Shown piece by piece: positions 1-13,262 of a stretch of DNA of 64,000 nucleotides (its first letter is position 1; each line of letters starts with the position of its first letter). Below the pieces are notes generated by a model, which did no database searches, was not told the origin of the DNA, and saw only the letters and a list, made by a program, of their open reading frames with translations. The position numbers and the translations under genes are program-made. The stretch is from Xylaria sp. FL1777. Taxonomy: Eukaryota; Ascomycota; Sordariomycetes; Xylariales; Xylariaceae. The DNA lies in NCBI GenBank assembly GCA_022578965.1, contig MU400532.1, positions 248,001-312,000 on the forward strand. The letters run 5' to 3'.

Positions 1-2184
1 CGTAAGCTGATTAATGCAATGTCAATAAACCTATAGCTATCTGGATCACTACTCTGCTCAGCACTAAAAGATGAATCAAACTTCACGGCTCATGTAAACG
101 GAAGAAATATAGAGTCAGCTGAGTCACATGCGTCCTCATTGTCGGTGGTTAGACTAAATTTAGGTAAATATGGTCTAAACAAATTGCCAGGTAACTTCCA
201 AGAAGCACTTGAAACTCGACAAACTATATCATCAGCTTAATTTCTGTGATACCAATTGATACTCTCTTCTGGAATTATCTGTCTAGTTACGATATGAGAT
301 GGCTATTTGAAGAGTCTAGATTATGTCGAGTTTGAGGCAGACTATTTTTCTCTATCTGACTGGTGGTTGAGAGGTGGTCATTGAAAAATACCTCCTTAAA
401 TTGTGTTCATATAAGAAATATAGACTCAATTCAAACTAGGGTAATATGCTAGGAATCTTCTGGGCTCCTGAGATACTGATAGTTCACCCAGACTGGCAAT
501 AACTAACACCAAGTGTTACAGTAAATCTAAGGCCGTCTACATACCATCAAGGAGCCGAAATACGACAGTTATCTGCCGGAGTGCTCTCTAAAATGGAACC
601 TTATCAATCTGGGGCATTCGACTAACTGTCGTTGCGGATATCTTCAGGTTTAGAAGCGTAATACCCACTCCCAGTTCGCAAGATATTTTACCCAGCTCCA
701 TGTAAATCCGATGTGAATTGTCTGCTTTTGATCGCCAAATACTCAATCGGGATCATGTCCAGAAGGCCTTAGAGTCGATAAACTAGGCTATCAAATAAGA
801 TTATATAGCATATATAGGTACAAGCAATAAAAACCCTAACAAGTAACCAACTGAAGCCTAGAGATCGGTACCTATTGATAGCAACCCTTATTTCTTGATA
901 GAGGGGCCCCATTTCAATGAGAAGCTCAATCTTAAACTACGCAACTGTCGTTTTCTATAGTCTGTTATATTTCTTAAGCCAAGGCGCGATTATAATCTGG
1001 GTTACTCAGTTTGTTCACTACCAGCGACTCTGATCTGAATATTCTGAAGTTCTTACATTTGGCAGAGGCAAAGGGAAGCGTCTCAGTCTAGCTATTTAGT
1101 AGTTGTGGTGTATGGTTATTTGAGATGTGTTCCTATCTCGTTAGGCTTCGTTAGGTCTGTCATCTAATCTTAAATATTGCTTAAAGGATATTTTAGAGTG
1201 AGTATGTTAGAATTGGTCCTAGTTATAGGGGCCTACTACCTTATTATCGCTGTGCATAGAATATTCTGCAAAGTAAGATCTTCTATTACTGCCCGCTTCT
1301 TGCAGACACATAGGAACTCCTCATATTTATAGGACCCATGTAGTGTGTCATCTATGTAGCTTTTCCTATATTCCTGATGAATGTTATATAAGCCGAAATA
1401 GGCGTTACGAGAGTTTGTGAATGGGAATTGTTGGTAATTCCCATTCACTGAACAACATTGTATCTCCTAGAATTTCAGTCTTACGTAGCGGAATTTACCA
1501 TAAAAATGACACGAGTGATACCTAATCGACTCCTTATAATATGATTTATGATTTGTTTAGTGCCTGAGGCGACTAATTGGCGAATCGGATTGTCTAAATA
1601 TACATCACGGGTTTTCAAGAGTTTTGGTGAATACGAAAAGGATACTTCTGGCATCGGAATAGAAATGCGATGCTCCTCGAACAGACTTTAAACTCGAGTA
1701 GGTAGACATAAGTAGAGAAATGCCGTGCTTGGTAAATTATGCTACTCATCCCTTCCGACGGGGGTTTAAAGGGTATCTCTCTTGTGTCTCATGGTGATCT
1801 CAGTGTCTCACTTTCCTTCAAAAGATCAATACATATTAAGATGGAGAAATATATCTTAGTTCAAATCAAGCTTTGACAACTGGATAGATCTTCACCTTTG
1901 ATGCGCCCTTGCCTCGTAGTTAGATCTGTTTATATCAATCAGTATGAATATCGTTGTATGAGAGATAATACGATTAGAATAGGCGGCTAAACACCGGTAA
2001 ATTGCGGGGGTTGACATCACTGCTGAATTTCTTTGAATGTTGCCCCACCATGGTTGGTTGCTTTCTGCTGGACTCTACATTGTAGTCTACGCGACCTGGG
2101 TATCAACAACCTACGCCGAACCGAACCGACGTCACTCATTCAGTAGGAGATACTACATACTTAGTATAAGATTGGCTATTCAGA
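1..2184. other. AT-rich gene-free stretch
   Basis: I see no supportable gene here. The longest reading frame is about 70 codons and has no recognisable domain. The sequence looks visibly AT-rich, with frequent TA steps and stops in all frames, and no terminal repeats or transposase remnants. It contains the promoter of the GTPase gene that starts at 2185. It could be decayed repeat DNA, but no parent element can be named. Confidence 0.5.
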
Positions 2185-3714
2185 ATGGCGACCACTGTAG
2201 ATAAGGTAAGTCCCAAACAGAAAGGAAAGTCTTGTCATTGCGGCTAATTAGTAATTAGATCAAGGAGATCGAGGCCGAAGTATGTTTGGCCTGCCACCGA
2301 CTTCACGTTGGTAATAGGCTTGCTAACCCCCTGTGTCTTTGCAGATGGCCCGAACTCAAAAGAACAAAGCCACTTCATTTCATCTTGGCCAGCTGAAAGC
2401 AAAACTGGCAAAGCTGAAACGAGAACTGCTTACACCATCCAGTAGCGGAGGAGGTGGCGGAGGAGCAGGCTTCGATGTTGCTAGAACAGGTGTTGCCAGT
2501 ATCGGGTTCATTGGCTTTCCATCTGTTGGTAAAAGCACTCTCATGAGTAGACTCACTGGCCAGCACTCTGAGGCGGCAGCGTACGAGTTTACAACCTTGA
2601 CATCTGTGCCTGGTCAGGTTATGTACAATGGTAGGCTTCAGAAATTCCTCAAGTCCCCTACTATTCCTGGTGTCGTAAAGTGATTCGACGCCCTTAATTT
2701 CCAGATTCACTTCCATTGGAGTCTAACTTGTTTCGAACAGGTGCTCCGCTACAGATGATCGATCTTCCCGGTATCATCGAGGGAGCCAAAGATGGAAGAG
2801 GCCGTGGCCGCCAAGTTATTGCTGTTGCGAAGACTTGCCATCTGATTTTCATTGTCTTGGATGTGAACAAGCCTTTAACAGATAAGCGAGTTATCGAATC
2901 GGAATTAGAAGGGTTCGGAATCCGTATTAATAAAGAGCCGCCGAACATTACCTTCAAGAAGAAGGATAAAGGTGGACTTAATGTTACGAACACAGTACCC
3001 TTAACGCATATCGATCATGACGAAATCAAGGCCGTGATGAACGAGTACCGCATCAACTCAGCTGATATTGCTATTCGTTGCGATGCGACCATTGACGACC
3101 TAATTGACATTCTGGAGGCCAGAAGTCGCAGTTACATCCCTGTTGTTTATGTGCTTAACAAAATCGATGCTATAAGCATCGAAGAGCTTGATCTCTTGTA
3201 CCGCATTCCCAATGCGGTACCAATCAGCTCCGAACATGGGTGGAATGTGGACGAGCTGATGGAAGTCATGTATGTGTTGGACGCGTGCATGACGGCAGAA
3301 CACAGGGCAATAACTAACCTTCCTTCTCTCTAGGTGGGATAAACTGAAATTAGTACGGGTATACACGAAACCGAAGGGGAAAATGCCAGACTATTCGGCA
3401 CCTGTCGTGCTCCGTTCCACGAAGTGCACTGTTGAAGATTTTGTAAGTCGCGATCATGAAATTTTGCCGTGAGCGGGGCCGTGTTACTGACCGAGCATTC
3501 TGAAGTGCAACGCAATCCATAGAAGCATCGTTGAGCAGTTCAAAACCGCAATCGTCTACGGAAAGTCTGTGAAGCACCAACCGCAACGTGTGGGGTTGTC
3601 TCATGAGTTAGCCGATGAGGACATAGGTAATACGCCATGCGCGCACCCGGTAGATGACTATTGGCCATATGCTAACCTCGTATACCTACTCTAGTCACAA
3701 TTATGAAGAGATGA
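2185..3714 (+). CDS. RBG1: Developmentally regulated GTP-binding protein 1 (RBG1/DRG1)
   Basis: This is an Obg/HflX-superfamily GTPase of the DRG1 branch, which acts with a DFRP partner (Tma46 in yeast) on ribosomes to keep translation moving. The model has seven exons: 2185-2205, 2259-2279, 2345-2630, 2741-3269, 3334-3442, 3506-3626 and 3695-3714, giving 368 aa; yeast Rbg1 is about 369 aa. Visible motifs are the DRG N-terminal signature ARTQKNKAT (from residue 16), the P-loop FPSVGKST (72-79), the G3 box DLPG (117-120), the G4 box NKID (249-252) and a C-terminal TGS region. A glycine run (49-54) precedes the G domain. All joins use GT/AG, and CTAAC-type branch points are seen in introns 4 and 6. 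The first ATG frame opening at 2333 is not the true N-terminus, because two upstream 21-nt exons restore the conserved N-terminal helix. Confidence 0.95.
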
Positions 3715-6700
3715 TTTTGTTTATGCTCACGAAGATCCCTCATTCCACCTCGATCTCGCGCATGGGAGAATGTTTGGTGAAGACAACACGGACCTACTAG
3801 GCGGTTTCCGTGATGAAATGCGACGCCGAGCCTTTGGATCAGTTCCAATAGCCCGCCACATCCGTGGTATATATCGGCATGCGCTAGTCTACAGAATTAT
3901 TCATTTGTGCAAGGCTGGTGGCCGACTTGCATGATCAATAATAATACATCGTGGTTGTTTGCCGGTCGGCGGGTCAGGGACGAGGCCGCAGCCGATGCGG
4001 TACGCTACAGGCAGATTGCCGGCATCTGATTCTCGATAGGGCACACACCAGCATATGCACGATAAATATCATCGTCATGAAAGTTAGTCTTGGTAAAACA
4101 TGGCTTTTAGTGCATGACACTCGAATCATGTTCCGCTTCCACTTCCTGTCCCGGCCCACGAGGGGAAAGGTGGTAACGTAGTCTCACTACAATGGAATTA
4201 CTACAACGGGAGTCAAGCTACATAGGTAGGTAGTCTAGGCGCGCAGGTCCTTACTAATAAGAAGTATTGTGCATGCACGGGAAACTTGAAGAGTCGGACA
4301 CGGAGGAGTGACCATGCAGCACCACAGTTTGCATTACCTGAGATCAATCATTACTCTTATTTGCCAACCCTTCTTTAATCATATTCGTGCATGTAAATAT
4401 TTTCGCTAAATGACCTGCTTTGTATATAGACCCTGGGAATCAAATGTATAGCAGAATTGTCACCTTTAACGGTTTTATGAAGGACACATGAGAGCATCAG
4501 CAGGATCTGTGCTTTGCCAACCCCCCAATGACAGTAAGCCGCATCTTCCAATGATGAAATGATCAGTGCATCTAGACGAGGACCTGCAGCAATCGGGCCA
4601 CGTCTGATGCGGCCGCCTTTCCCGACGAAGCGTGCGGGATGCAGGACCAGCTCTAGGAGCCGTTGAGACATGCTCCACAACACCATGCTGGTACCTATAC
4701 GGTGTGTTAGTATCGAGGTGGAGAAAAGGACGACGAACTCTGCGAGAGAAGTGAGACATGAATATTGCCGGGCGTGGGCTTGGCCTAATCCTGTCGTTGC
4801 ACGTAAACGATCGGAGCTTTTCCACAACCACTCAGGCGTCCAGGCCAGTCAACTTCAAGATTGTCCCTCCAACAAAAGGCCGAGGGGGGTGGATTGTCCC
4901 CTGCTCCAGCCTTTCACAGCGCTGCTGTAGCCGCCGGCCGTGTCCACAATACCATCGTGGAGAAAGTTCCATACGACTTTTGGGGGAGGGATAGGGCGCT
5001 CTCCTTCCATCCCATCCAACAGCTGACGATTCTTGGCTCAACGATCTCGGTAGCCTTAACTACAATGATCTATCGCGTCCTGCCTACTGCTCGGCTAGTG
5101 GGCCACTAGACTGGATCAAGTCCATCGCTGAAAGAAGAAGCTGATTCTGCAATCTAGTTGTGCTTTGTCTCAATAGCGTGATTTGGCAACACAATGCGAA
5201 GTTGGGAACATCCCAAATCAAACCACCCACCCGCACCGCAGTAGCAATTTTGACGGTACTGTAGTATCAAAATAGTAGTAGGCATGGGAAGAAGCATCTA
5301 CCAATTGGTGAACAGTGAACCTGGAGAAAGACCCCTGCTGGTATTCGCAGTATACTACTGTCTACGATTCGGACTGGAATCTGCGCAGATGAGACGCCAC
5401 GCTGCAGTCCACCGCTTCGAGATGCCTTCAAAATTGAATTATTTTTGTTCTTGTTTTTTTAGCGTCTTTTACGAGTGCCTTCGAGCAAGCGACTCGACTC
5501 GACTCGACCAAGCAGGGTCTGGTCAAGTCTAGACAATAATTGCGATTTCGGTCGAGCCCTAACTTGTTTATAGGCCCTGGATATACGCCGGGGTACCGGC
5601 CAGGGGTTGTCCCAAGCCAAGCTAAGGGAAGGGCGCCATGGTAGTCGAAGGCTTCTTATTATGGCGCATTATCAGGCAAACCACGTTACGTCGAGGTTTG
5701 ACCACAGGCATGTCTGCAACTCTGTGCTCATAATCCCCGTAACACAGCGCGAGGGGCTAAATGTTAGGGTTGCAATCGCGGGCATTTTGCGACCGTGTAG
5801 CCTCACAACAGCGAGCATACTATTCAGGGAAGAGTTGCCGACATTCTGGCTTGAATAGGAAGAGAACGTTCGCAGACGGATTCCTGCGCAGCCGCCTTTG
5901 CGTTCCGTAACACATATCTTGGTTCTCGCAATCTTCGAAATACTGCGTATTGTACGTGTATGTTTTACTCCTTTCCCTACACATAGGTACCATACATATA
6001 TTGTAATTGTTATAACTATAGGTATACCATCTATACCACATAGTAATGCACTAAACTCGATTAAGGCCGACCTCCCAGTTCCTCGTGCCTCTTGCGAGCT
6101 ATTAGGCATTCATAGCCAAGGGTCAGATACAAGCCCACCAACTGGAAGATAGCCCGGTGCACGGAATTGGTTTGGCTCGCTTGGGCCTCCTGACCATTTC
6201 TGCCCAATCGCGGTATGGTAGTCGCCGAGACTGTCGCCTCTGATCCAGAGCAACAAGAGAATGCGCTCTGGCGTTACCACGACCTGATGTTCCTGTTGTC
6301 CTCGGTTGCTTCGCTTGCAAAGCATGATGAACCAACAGCCCACGCGCCGCGCGCGCCATTCACCAAGCCCAGACCATTGTTGGTTTGAATTGATTCTACT
6401 GAAGAATGACGATATGCAGCTGTAGTTCGGTGAGGAGTGGAAACAAGGCCCGTCCCCGTGCCGTCCGTCCCTTGCTTTATCCAGATCTACGCTACCTAAC
6501 CTAGTGGCCGCCAGCCCCAGACGAGAACGAAGAGGTATAATGTACCCATCGTAGGTTTTGGGCTTGACCGTCTCGTTTCTGTCACCGTCATTTCTCGTGC
6601 TACATATCCAACCCTACCTATACCTATCACGTAGGCAGGTATACTGCACTAAGAAACGATATGGTCGAGAACTACACCCCTGGCAACGTCAGCGCTTCGG

Positions 6701-9700
6701 CGACACGCAGCTGGGCTGTAGGTACCAGACACAATTGCTTCTGTGCTGTCGGTACTGATCATATCAAGTAAGAATGCCTAATCTCTCGCACAGAATCGTC
6801 GTATTCAATTGAATACCAAAACCAGCATTCCAAGGCTGGATGGTTTTACTCGTAGTAGCTTTTACGTCAATGTTAGGGCAGGGCAAGGCGTCTACTGCGG
6901 CAATCTTAAGGCTTCATCCTGGCTGGCATGACGTTCTGTCGCTATCAATGCCGCATGATGATTTCCACTCCTCCTCTTTTTCTTTTTGAGGCTTGCGTAT
7001 ATTGAGAGGCTCTCAACCACTCCTAGATGTGGAGTCGTGGAGAGAGGGAGAAGCGTCGGGAGTGTTAAGAGACTCGGCTTGACACCCCCCCTGTCGTGCA
7101 ATCGCCTCGGCGAGCTAGGCCCCTGGAATGTTGCTCATCTCAATTTGAAGTAGTTAACGTCGTCTTACAGACGGAGATAATGGCTATTGTGGTGGTAGAA
7201 GGTGGAGATGGCTTGCGGAGGACGACTTGACTGGAATGCTTCCCCACCCCTCTCCCCTCTTTCATTCAGGAGTCCGGCTCGTCAGGTTGCCCTCCGATCA
7301 TGACCGGCTTGGGGGGGTTAGGCAAGGAACCTCGCAGTAGCATTGTTTTTTTGTTTTAAACTGAGTTGTCCCAAGGGAGGAGGGTAATTGTGAAGGATTA
7401 ATGATGGAGTGTAGTACCAACCAGTGCAATGCGAAACCCGTCGAGCGCTGAGCGCTTCGATAAGAGGTGAGAACACATTTCCTCCCATCCTTCCAAACAA
7501 CTGTAAGTATGTGGATAATGAGGGGCACCGAGGGATGGCACTACTCGAGTTTTCACTCTCTACCTAAGTAACATCGAATTAAAAGCATGGAATCGCCTTA
7601 CCGTGGCATAGGTGGCAGGGAGTGGTCCGAGTTGGCCCTATGAGACCGGGCTGGTGTCCACATAGTGTACGGTTGTAGTGTACACGACATGGGGGGGAGG
7701 TGGACCATTGTGTAGTGTAATCTGTACCCTGCTCAAAAGCCCCTGCTCGTCAGCCGTCGACGAGCCATTCTCATGAGTGGAACGAAAAGGGAAGCCGAGC
7801 TCCTCATGGCCGTCGCCAAATACCTCATCCAGCGTTCTCATTCGAAGATGCTAGCTCGGGCTATGATAACAGAAAGGCTGCTGACTCTATCACGTGGGGC
7901 TTTCCGAGCCCGAACTCACTGCTGAACAACCTGAATGTTGTATTTCCCCGGATGGACTGGGTCATTTGCACTATGTCCGTCTGCTCTACGACAATAGGTT
8001 TAGTAAACAAGTAGAAGGAAGCTCGAGAAACCCATATTTTTCTCTCCTGCCGCCTCCTAGGGTGGCCCCGAGCTGGAAGAAGCAATGACGCTTGGATACG
8101 GCTTGTCGTCGTATCAGCATCTTCAGAACTTACACCGCTACAGTTTGTCCTGTCGGTTATTCGCCAATTGCTTTTTCATTCACTGCAGTGTAGTAGGTGG
8201 TGTTAGTACATTGCTTTCATTCCAACATTTGAGCAGTAAGTATTGAATAGTGTCCGTTTCTAGTAGTGTACGTATATATGGCTCAGCTCCAGACGGCAGT
8301 GTAATCACTAGATCGGGAAGGGCTTACAATATTCACTAGCTTCTTTTATCCTTCATCTTATTTCTCTCTACGCAGTATAGAGTAGGTATACATGTGGAAG
8401 TCCCTAGCAACGACTAGTTAGGTGTAGGTAGTATAGATACCTGCCATGGATGGGCAAACGGACAGACAGCCTTAGGGGATCAGCCTTGATAATTCTGTAT
8501 TGCTGCGAGTGCCACGTCGTTCGAGCCAATTACCTAGGCAGGGGTTGTCAATGTCGATTAGAGCAGTCATTAAAGCTCAAAAACTTCTACTATCTGGCGT
8601 GTTGCACTAATACCCTTCCCTTCGACTCGAGTACTTCTTTCGTATCCCGTCGGAATTATCGCCTCTCGGCCGTCTGTATCTTCTGCTTGCTCACCTCCCG
8701 CAGTATAATTCGGCTGGCCGAGTTAACCCTGTCTATAGGACTATGTGTGTACTGTACTTTCAGGATGACACTCCCCTGTCCGAATCTTCTCTAACAAGCA
8801 AAAACCCACGGTAACATTGTGGACTCGCATCCTCCACACGCTGAGCCAACGAAGAGACCCAGTCCACCCTTTTTGGACTACCTACTGACATACCTCTATT
8901 CCTTTAAAGAAACACCCCTGCTCTATTAAGCCTGTCATACCGCATGCTGGCCCGGCCTTATCCTTCGAGAGCTACGACCACGCACCCCCTGGGGATTCAA
9001 GAGCCCCGGACTCGGCACGCACTTACACACCCCTGCTACTGCATACAAACATACATATGTAGCTCATGTATGGACTCCTCCACATATCTGTGCCCACCGT
9101 CCTTCGCCGTGCTTCTGGATAGTCGTATGTCGACGACTTGGCTGCGAATAACTCCACCACGGCACCGTCCTTCATTTCAACGTTCGGTTTGGGGCAATGC
9201 TAGAAGCTGGTAGAGTCAACCTTGTTTTATACTTTATACTTATCACGCAGTTCATCGTCGACCTACCCGAAACCGAGCATCTATAGAAGGGGGAACCTGT
9301 GATTCCCGTTCATTAATGTACCGACACAAAGAGAGTAGGTGGAAAACTTGCCGAAGAGATTGTTTCAACCAAACATTCATATTTTGAACCAAGATCTAAG
9401 GAGTTGGGCCGACTTTGAGACCGAGAGGATAGATCTGAATGTTTGTTGGTTGGTGCTGCTACGAATCGGCTGTCTCTTCCCGTCCCTGGGTGTACGCAAG
9501 ATCACGCTCATTACCTCTTGAATCCAGTCTTACCGCTTGTTTCCATTCGCTATTCCGAGAGAGGCCTCCCGAGGACCAAACGGTCATCGTCACTGCAGCT
9601 TCCAAGCGCACAGGAGCACCTTGACTTACACGGCAACGCCCGCACACCTCCCACGAGCCAATTGCTTCACTGGGTATGTATGCTGTCTCCCGCTTGTAGA

Positions 9701-9905
9701 GCCCAATTCGCCAGAAACATGTTGGAAGCTCCATAGCTTTGTCGACACGCAGCTTCCCGCTCTCATAGGTCCTTGTTGAGCGCAGCGCGACTCTAGATTA
9801 GATTGGCAGCAAATATTGAGTGTCATCGTTGCTACGAGATGTTGCTTACAGTTCATCTATTTCCTAGGACTCTCGCTTGAACATAGCAGAGCGATTGTAT
9901 ACAAC
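3715..9905. other. Gene-poor intergenic region, 6.2 kb
   Basis: No reading frame here has a recognisable domain or a convincing exon chain. The longest open stretches (about 145-150 codons on the minus strand near 4375-4827 and 5672-6109) have no family features, and overlapping open frames on the other strand suggest chance. It contains short low-complexity tracts, such as a GACTC run near 5490-5507, and the promoter of the CENP-B-type gene. Non-coding transcripts cannot be excluded from sequence alone. Confidence 0.45.
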
Positions 9906-11653
9906 ATGCATAACAGTATGATTACCTCTACCAGCGCTGATCAGGATGACCAGCTCGTCCATGATACTTCATACTCGAATAGTCCATGGGTCGGTATGCA
10001 CTCCTATAACCATATGCCAATGGCGAACTACCAGGAGGAATACTATGGTATGCAGCATATGACACATGGACTGCCATCGGAGCCACTCGGGGGACACCTA
10101 GCACCATCACCTTTCACGCAGAGCATTCAACCGAACAACTATTCGAATCAGCTCCCGCCTCCACCTCCGCCGCTGATACCTACCCCAGGACAGGTCCCGT
10201 GGCCCAGCCTACAGACGAACCCATCCCAGAATTATCAGTCGCCTGTCCCAATACCCAGTGTCACAGCTCCCCCAAGGCAGCAACCGAAGCTCCCGACGAT
10301 AAACACATCTCAGCCAAGAAGGACGCTAACTGACCAAGACCGGCGCGATATGTGCAAGTTCGCTGACGAAAATCCGGGTGTCAAACAACATGATATTGGA
10401 CTAAGGTTTGGTGTCGAACGAAGGTAAGAAGAAGAATGCTACTATTGTGAGCATCGAATTAATGGGTTGGCAGTACTGTATCCAAAGTCTTGCGTAGGAA
10501 AGACCAATATTTAAATCAGGAGGATCGTAGCGCTTCCCCTGTTAAGAAGAACAAAGGAAAGTCGTCACCAGATATAGAACGAGCTCTCGCGAATTGGGTA
10601 AGGGGCCAGCAGAAAAAGGGCGTCATAGTCAATGACTACGAGATGGAGGAGAAGGCGAAGGTCTTTTGCACTGGTTCGGACATCCCCCTGAAGACGATCA
10701 CCGCCGCTTGGATTGAGAAGTTCAAACAAAAGCATGGGATGGGACCTGGTAGGCTGATACGCAGAGCCTCTGAGACTGCCATCCCGGACAATACACGTCT
10801 AGATAGGCTGGATACCGAGTCACCAACGGTGTCTGCTTCTGAGACTCCGAGTGGAATCTCCCCCGCTTCCCCGGTGGCTCGGGGATCACCTCTTGTGTCT
10901 TCCGCCACAAGTGGCAAAGCCGAGGAAAAAGATAACTCTTCCGGTTTCAACGCGAGCTTTACAAGCGGTGGATACAAAAACCCGCATTCACAGAGCACAA
11001 CTTCCCTCAACAGCGCCATCACTGATCCGCCGAGCTCAACGTTTTCGGGGAGCGCTTTCAGCCCGGCCTCGACCTCACAGTTCACGTTTTCCCCTGATCC
11101 TAATACAGGCATGTTCGGTGACGCTGGCTTCCACCGCCCGCGGAGTCAGACGGTACCGAGTATCCCGCCCCTGGAGTACATCAACCCGGCACAGACCACC
11201 GAACCACTGACGCCAAAGTATAGCGCTTCTGGTACAGGACCGTCGTCAGCCATAGAGTCACCTGTCCACGAGATCTCGGCTCCCTCCTTCGGTCTAGACT
11301 CGGCCATTTCTCCGCGAACCCTGCACCACGCAAGTAGTAGCGGCAGCTTGGCCGGTAGGTCTACCAACTCAGGAACGGTGTCGGGAACGGTCGGTTCCAC
11401 ACCAACCTCACCAACCCAAGACGATGCTAGACGAGCAGCCGATACTCTGCTGAGCTTCATGCAACACCAGATCACGGGTTGGTATGAGCCGAATGAGTAT
11501 CTTGTGGTCTTGCGCTTGGGGGAGAGACTTGGTGTTGGCGGCCCCAAAGCCAGCTCGGCCACTCAAGGTCTCGGGGTCCTATCTAGGATACCTGAGGGCG
11601 ACGCCGAGATGGCCAATACTACGTCGCCCCTGGTAAAAAGCGAAGCAACATAA
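9906..11653 (+). CDS. CENP-B-type HTH DNA-binding protein without transposase domain
   Basis: Two exons (9906-10423 and 10474-11653, with a 50-nt intron) encode 565 aa. Residues about 137-190 form a Psq/CENP-B N-terminal helix-turn-helix (RRTLTDQDRRDM through STVSKVLRRK); the intron cuts inside this HTH and the splice restores RSTVSKVL. Residues about 200-265 form a second, CENPB-type HTH (IERALANWV through IEKFKQKHG). The N-terminal 130 residues are rich in Pro, Gln, Asn and Tyr with a polyproline run, and the C-terminal 290 residues are rich in Ser, Thr and Pro. I see no DDE nuclease core, so this is a stand-alone DNA-binding protein, probably nuclear and probably a transcription or chromatin regulator. 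The frame is open upstream to 9816, but I chose ATG 9906 because the preceding 30 codons look like non-conserved leader. Target sites and function are unknown. Confidence 0.85.
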
Positions 11654-13262
11654 AGGAGTGGTAAAACACTGTTTTGTTACTTCATGCTACTGGGCCTAGG
11701 CCCGTGGCTCTCCCTGATTCCACACGCGGCTAGAATGCGTTTTACTGCGATAACGACCGAGAACGACCATGAACTGGGGACTGGATACATGGTATCACTT
11801 GTAATGACGACGAGATCCCGCTGCCTACGACTATTACTTGATCTATAATTCACGACATATCCATCGATTCAGGACATGTCCCACGAACTACGCAAATATA
11901 GACAATCGTCCCACGACAAACTCGAACTAATTATACTCCAACTCCCTCCCCCCCTACTATCGATACTTCGCACGCAAGCGCACCCACGCGTAGTCCGCAA
12001 CCAGAACAAACATTATATACACAATCGAACAGTCTCACGACACCAAAGATATCCACACGTCAAGGCAGGGGGAGGGGGGCAAGGACCAGAAAGATGCCGA
12101 ATTTATACCTAATGATGATCATCAACGATCGATCTATCTATACTGTAACCGAATCCATCTATATACCCGCTTTCCCACGAAAGCAAAAAAAGCCCGGACA
12201 GAATATCCGCCATCAGCCTACACCAGTCCGAGTCAAAATAAGAACACTTCTTCGAGCAATCGGCCTTAACTAACTATCTGAAAAGAACTAATCGCTCGCG
12301 CGGAAAACCTTCTCCCCCCCCCAAAAACAACAACAACCGAAAAGATCTTTTTTTTAAAAAACAAAAAAGGCTACAGATATACCATACCAACGACGTCACG
12401 ACGCGCGTTACATCTCACCAAATACCAAACCATCCATCACATCCGGCAGGTCCCAACGAACGCGAGATGCGGAAAGGAGGGAAACGAGAATGACGGAAAT
12501 GCAGGGATGGGGAGGAGGACGACATTACCGACAGATCACCGACAGACACGAGGGCTCGCAAGGGCAACAGCGATTGCGGGATACTACTTTTGTTATGTTT
12601 TGTTTTATTTTGTCTTTTGCTTTCAGTTCTGGTTCTGGTTCTGGTTCTGGTTCTTTTGCTTGCTTTTCTTTTTTTTTTTCCCCCTCAGGCCGGGAAAGCT
12701 ATGAAAAATGAGCCGATAGGTTATGGCCGGCATACTTGAGTTGCAGCATCCTTTCCCGCCGTCGCATTCATTCTGTTTATTCAACTCCAGCATCAGGCGT
12801 TCGTAGACATGAGCCGGGTTAGTTAGTTTTATCTGATCTTTTTTGATGGGATTAATTTAGGGGTCCTAAGGACACTACGTTCTAGTCAGCAATGTTCATT
12901 TACTCTTAACTTGTCACGTCTCTGAGCTTGTTTCGATAAACAGCGTCTCTCTTTTTGTCTCAATTTTTTCTATTTCCTTTTATTAGATTCCTTGGATGAG
13001 CGGCATCAATGAAGGATCTGCAACTGCTTTGGGGAATCATCTGGGAGGCAGGGGAAGGCGCAAGTACAAGTTTAGTCCGCAAGGACCTAGAAAAACGAAC
13101 ATTAAGCAGATTTACGTTTCTACTATAATTCCACTCCTTCGCCGTCCGCGGAGTTATTCCGAACGTGATATAATGATAACAACCGATTATGTATCACAAA
13201 GAATATAGTGGCAATAGAATAGAAACAGCACTGGGTATCAAACTATCAAAGGTAGGCTGTGT
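11654..13262. other. Convergent intergenic region between CENP-B-type and PXA genes
   Basis: No gene is supported. Both flanking genes end here, so most of it should be 3' UTR and spacer. It holds low-complexity tracts: C-, A- and T-rich runs near 12310-12370, a TTCTGG tandem repeat at 12627-12650, and a T-rich run at 12600-12680. Confidence 0.5.
12627..12650. repeat. TTCTGG hexanucleotide microsatellite, 4 units
   Basis: Four perfect head-to-tail copies of TTCTGG lie inside a T-rich tract. The short open frame across it encodes only a Ser-Gly repeat or poly-aromatic residues, so I treat it as non-coding. Confidence 0.8.

Noticed and set aside
3715..3940. Open stretch directly after the RBG1 stop codon
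   Set aside because: RBG1 already has its full family length and typical C-terminus; the stretch has no start or domain.
4375..4827. 150-codon minus-strand frame in the 3.7-9.9 kb region
   Set aside because: No domain, no splice-linked partner exons, and open frames on the other strand over the same DNA; probably chance.
5672..6109. 145-codon minus-strand frame with a hydrophobic stretch
   Set aside because: No family features and AT-rich composition typical of the spacer; the hydrophobic run alone is not evidence of a membrane protein.
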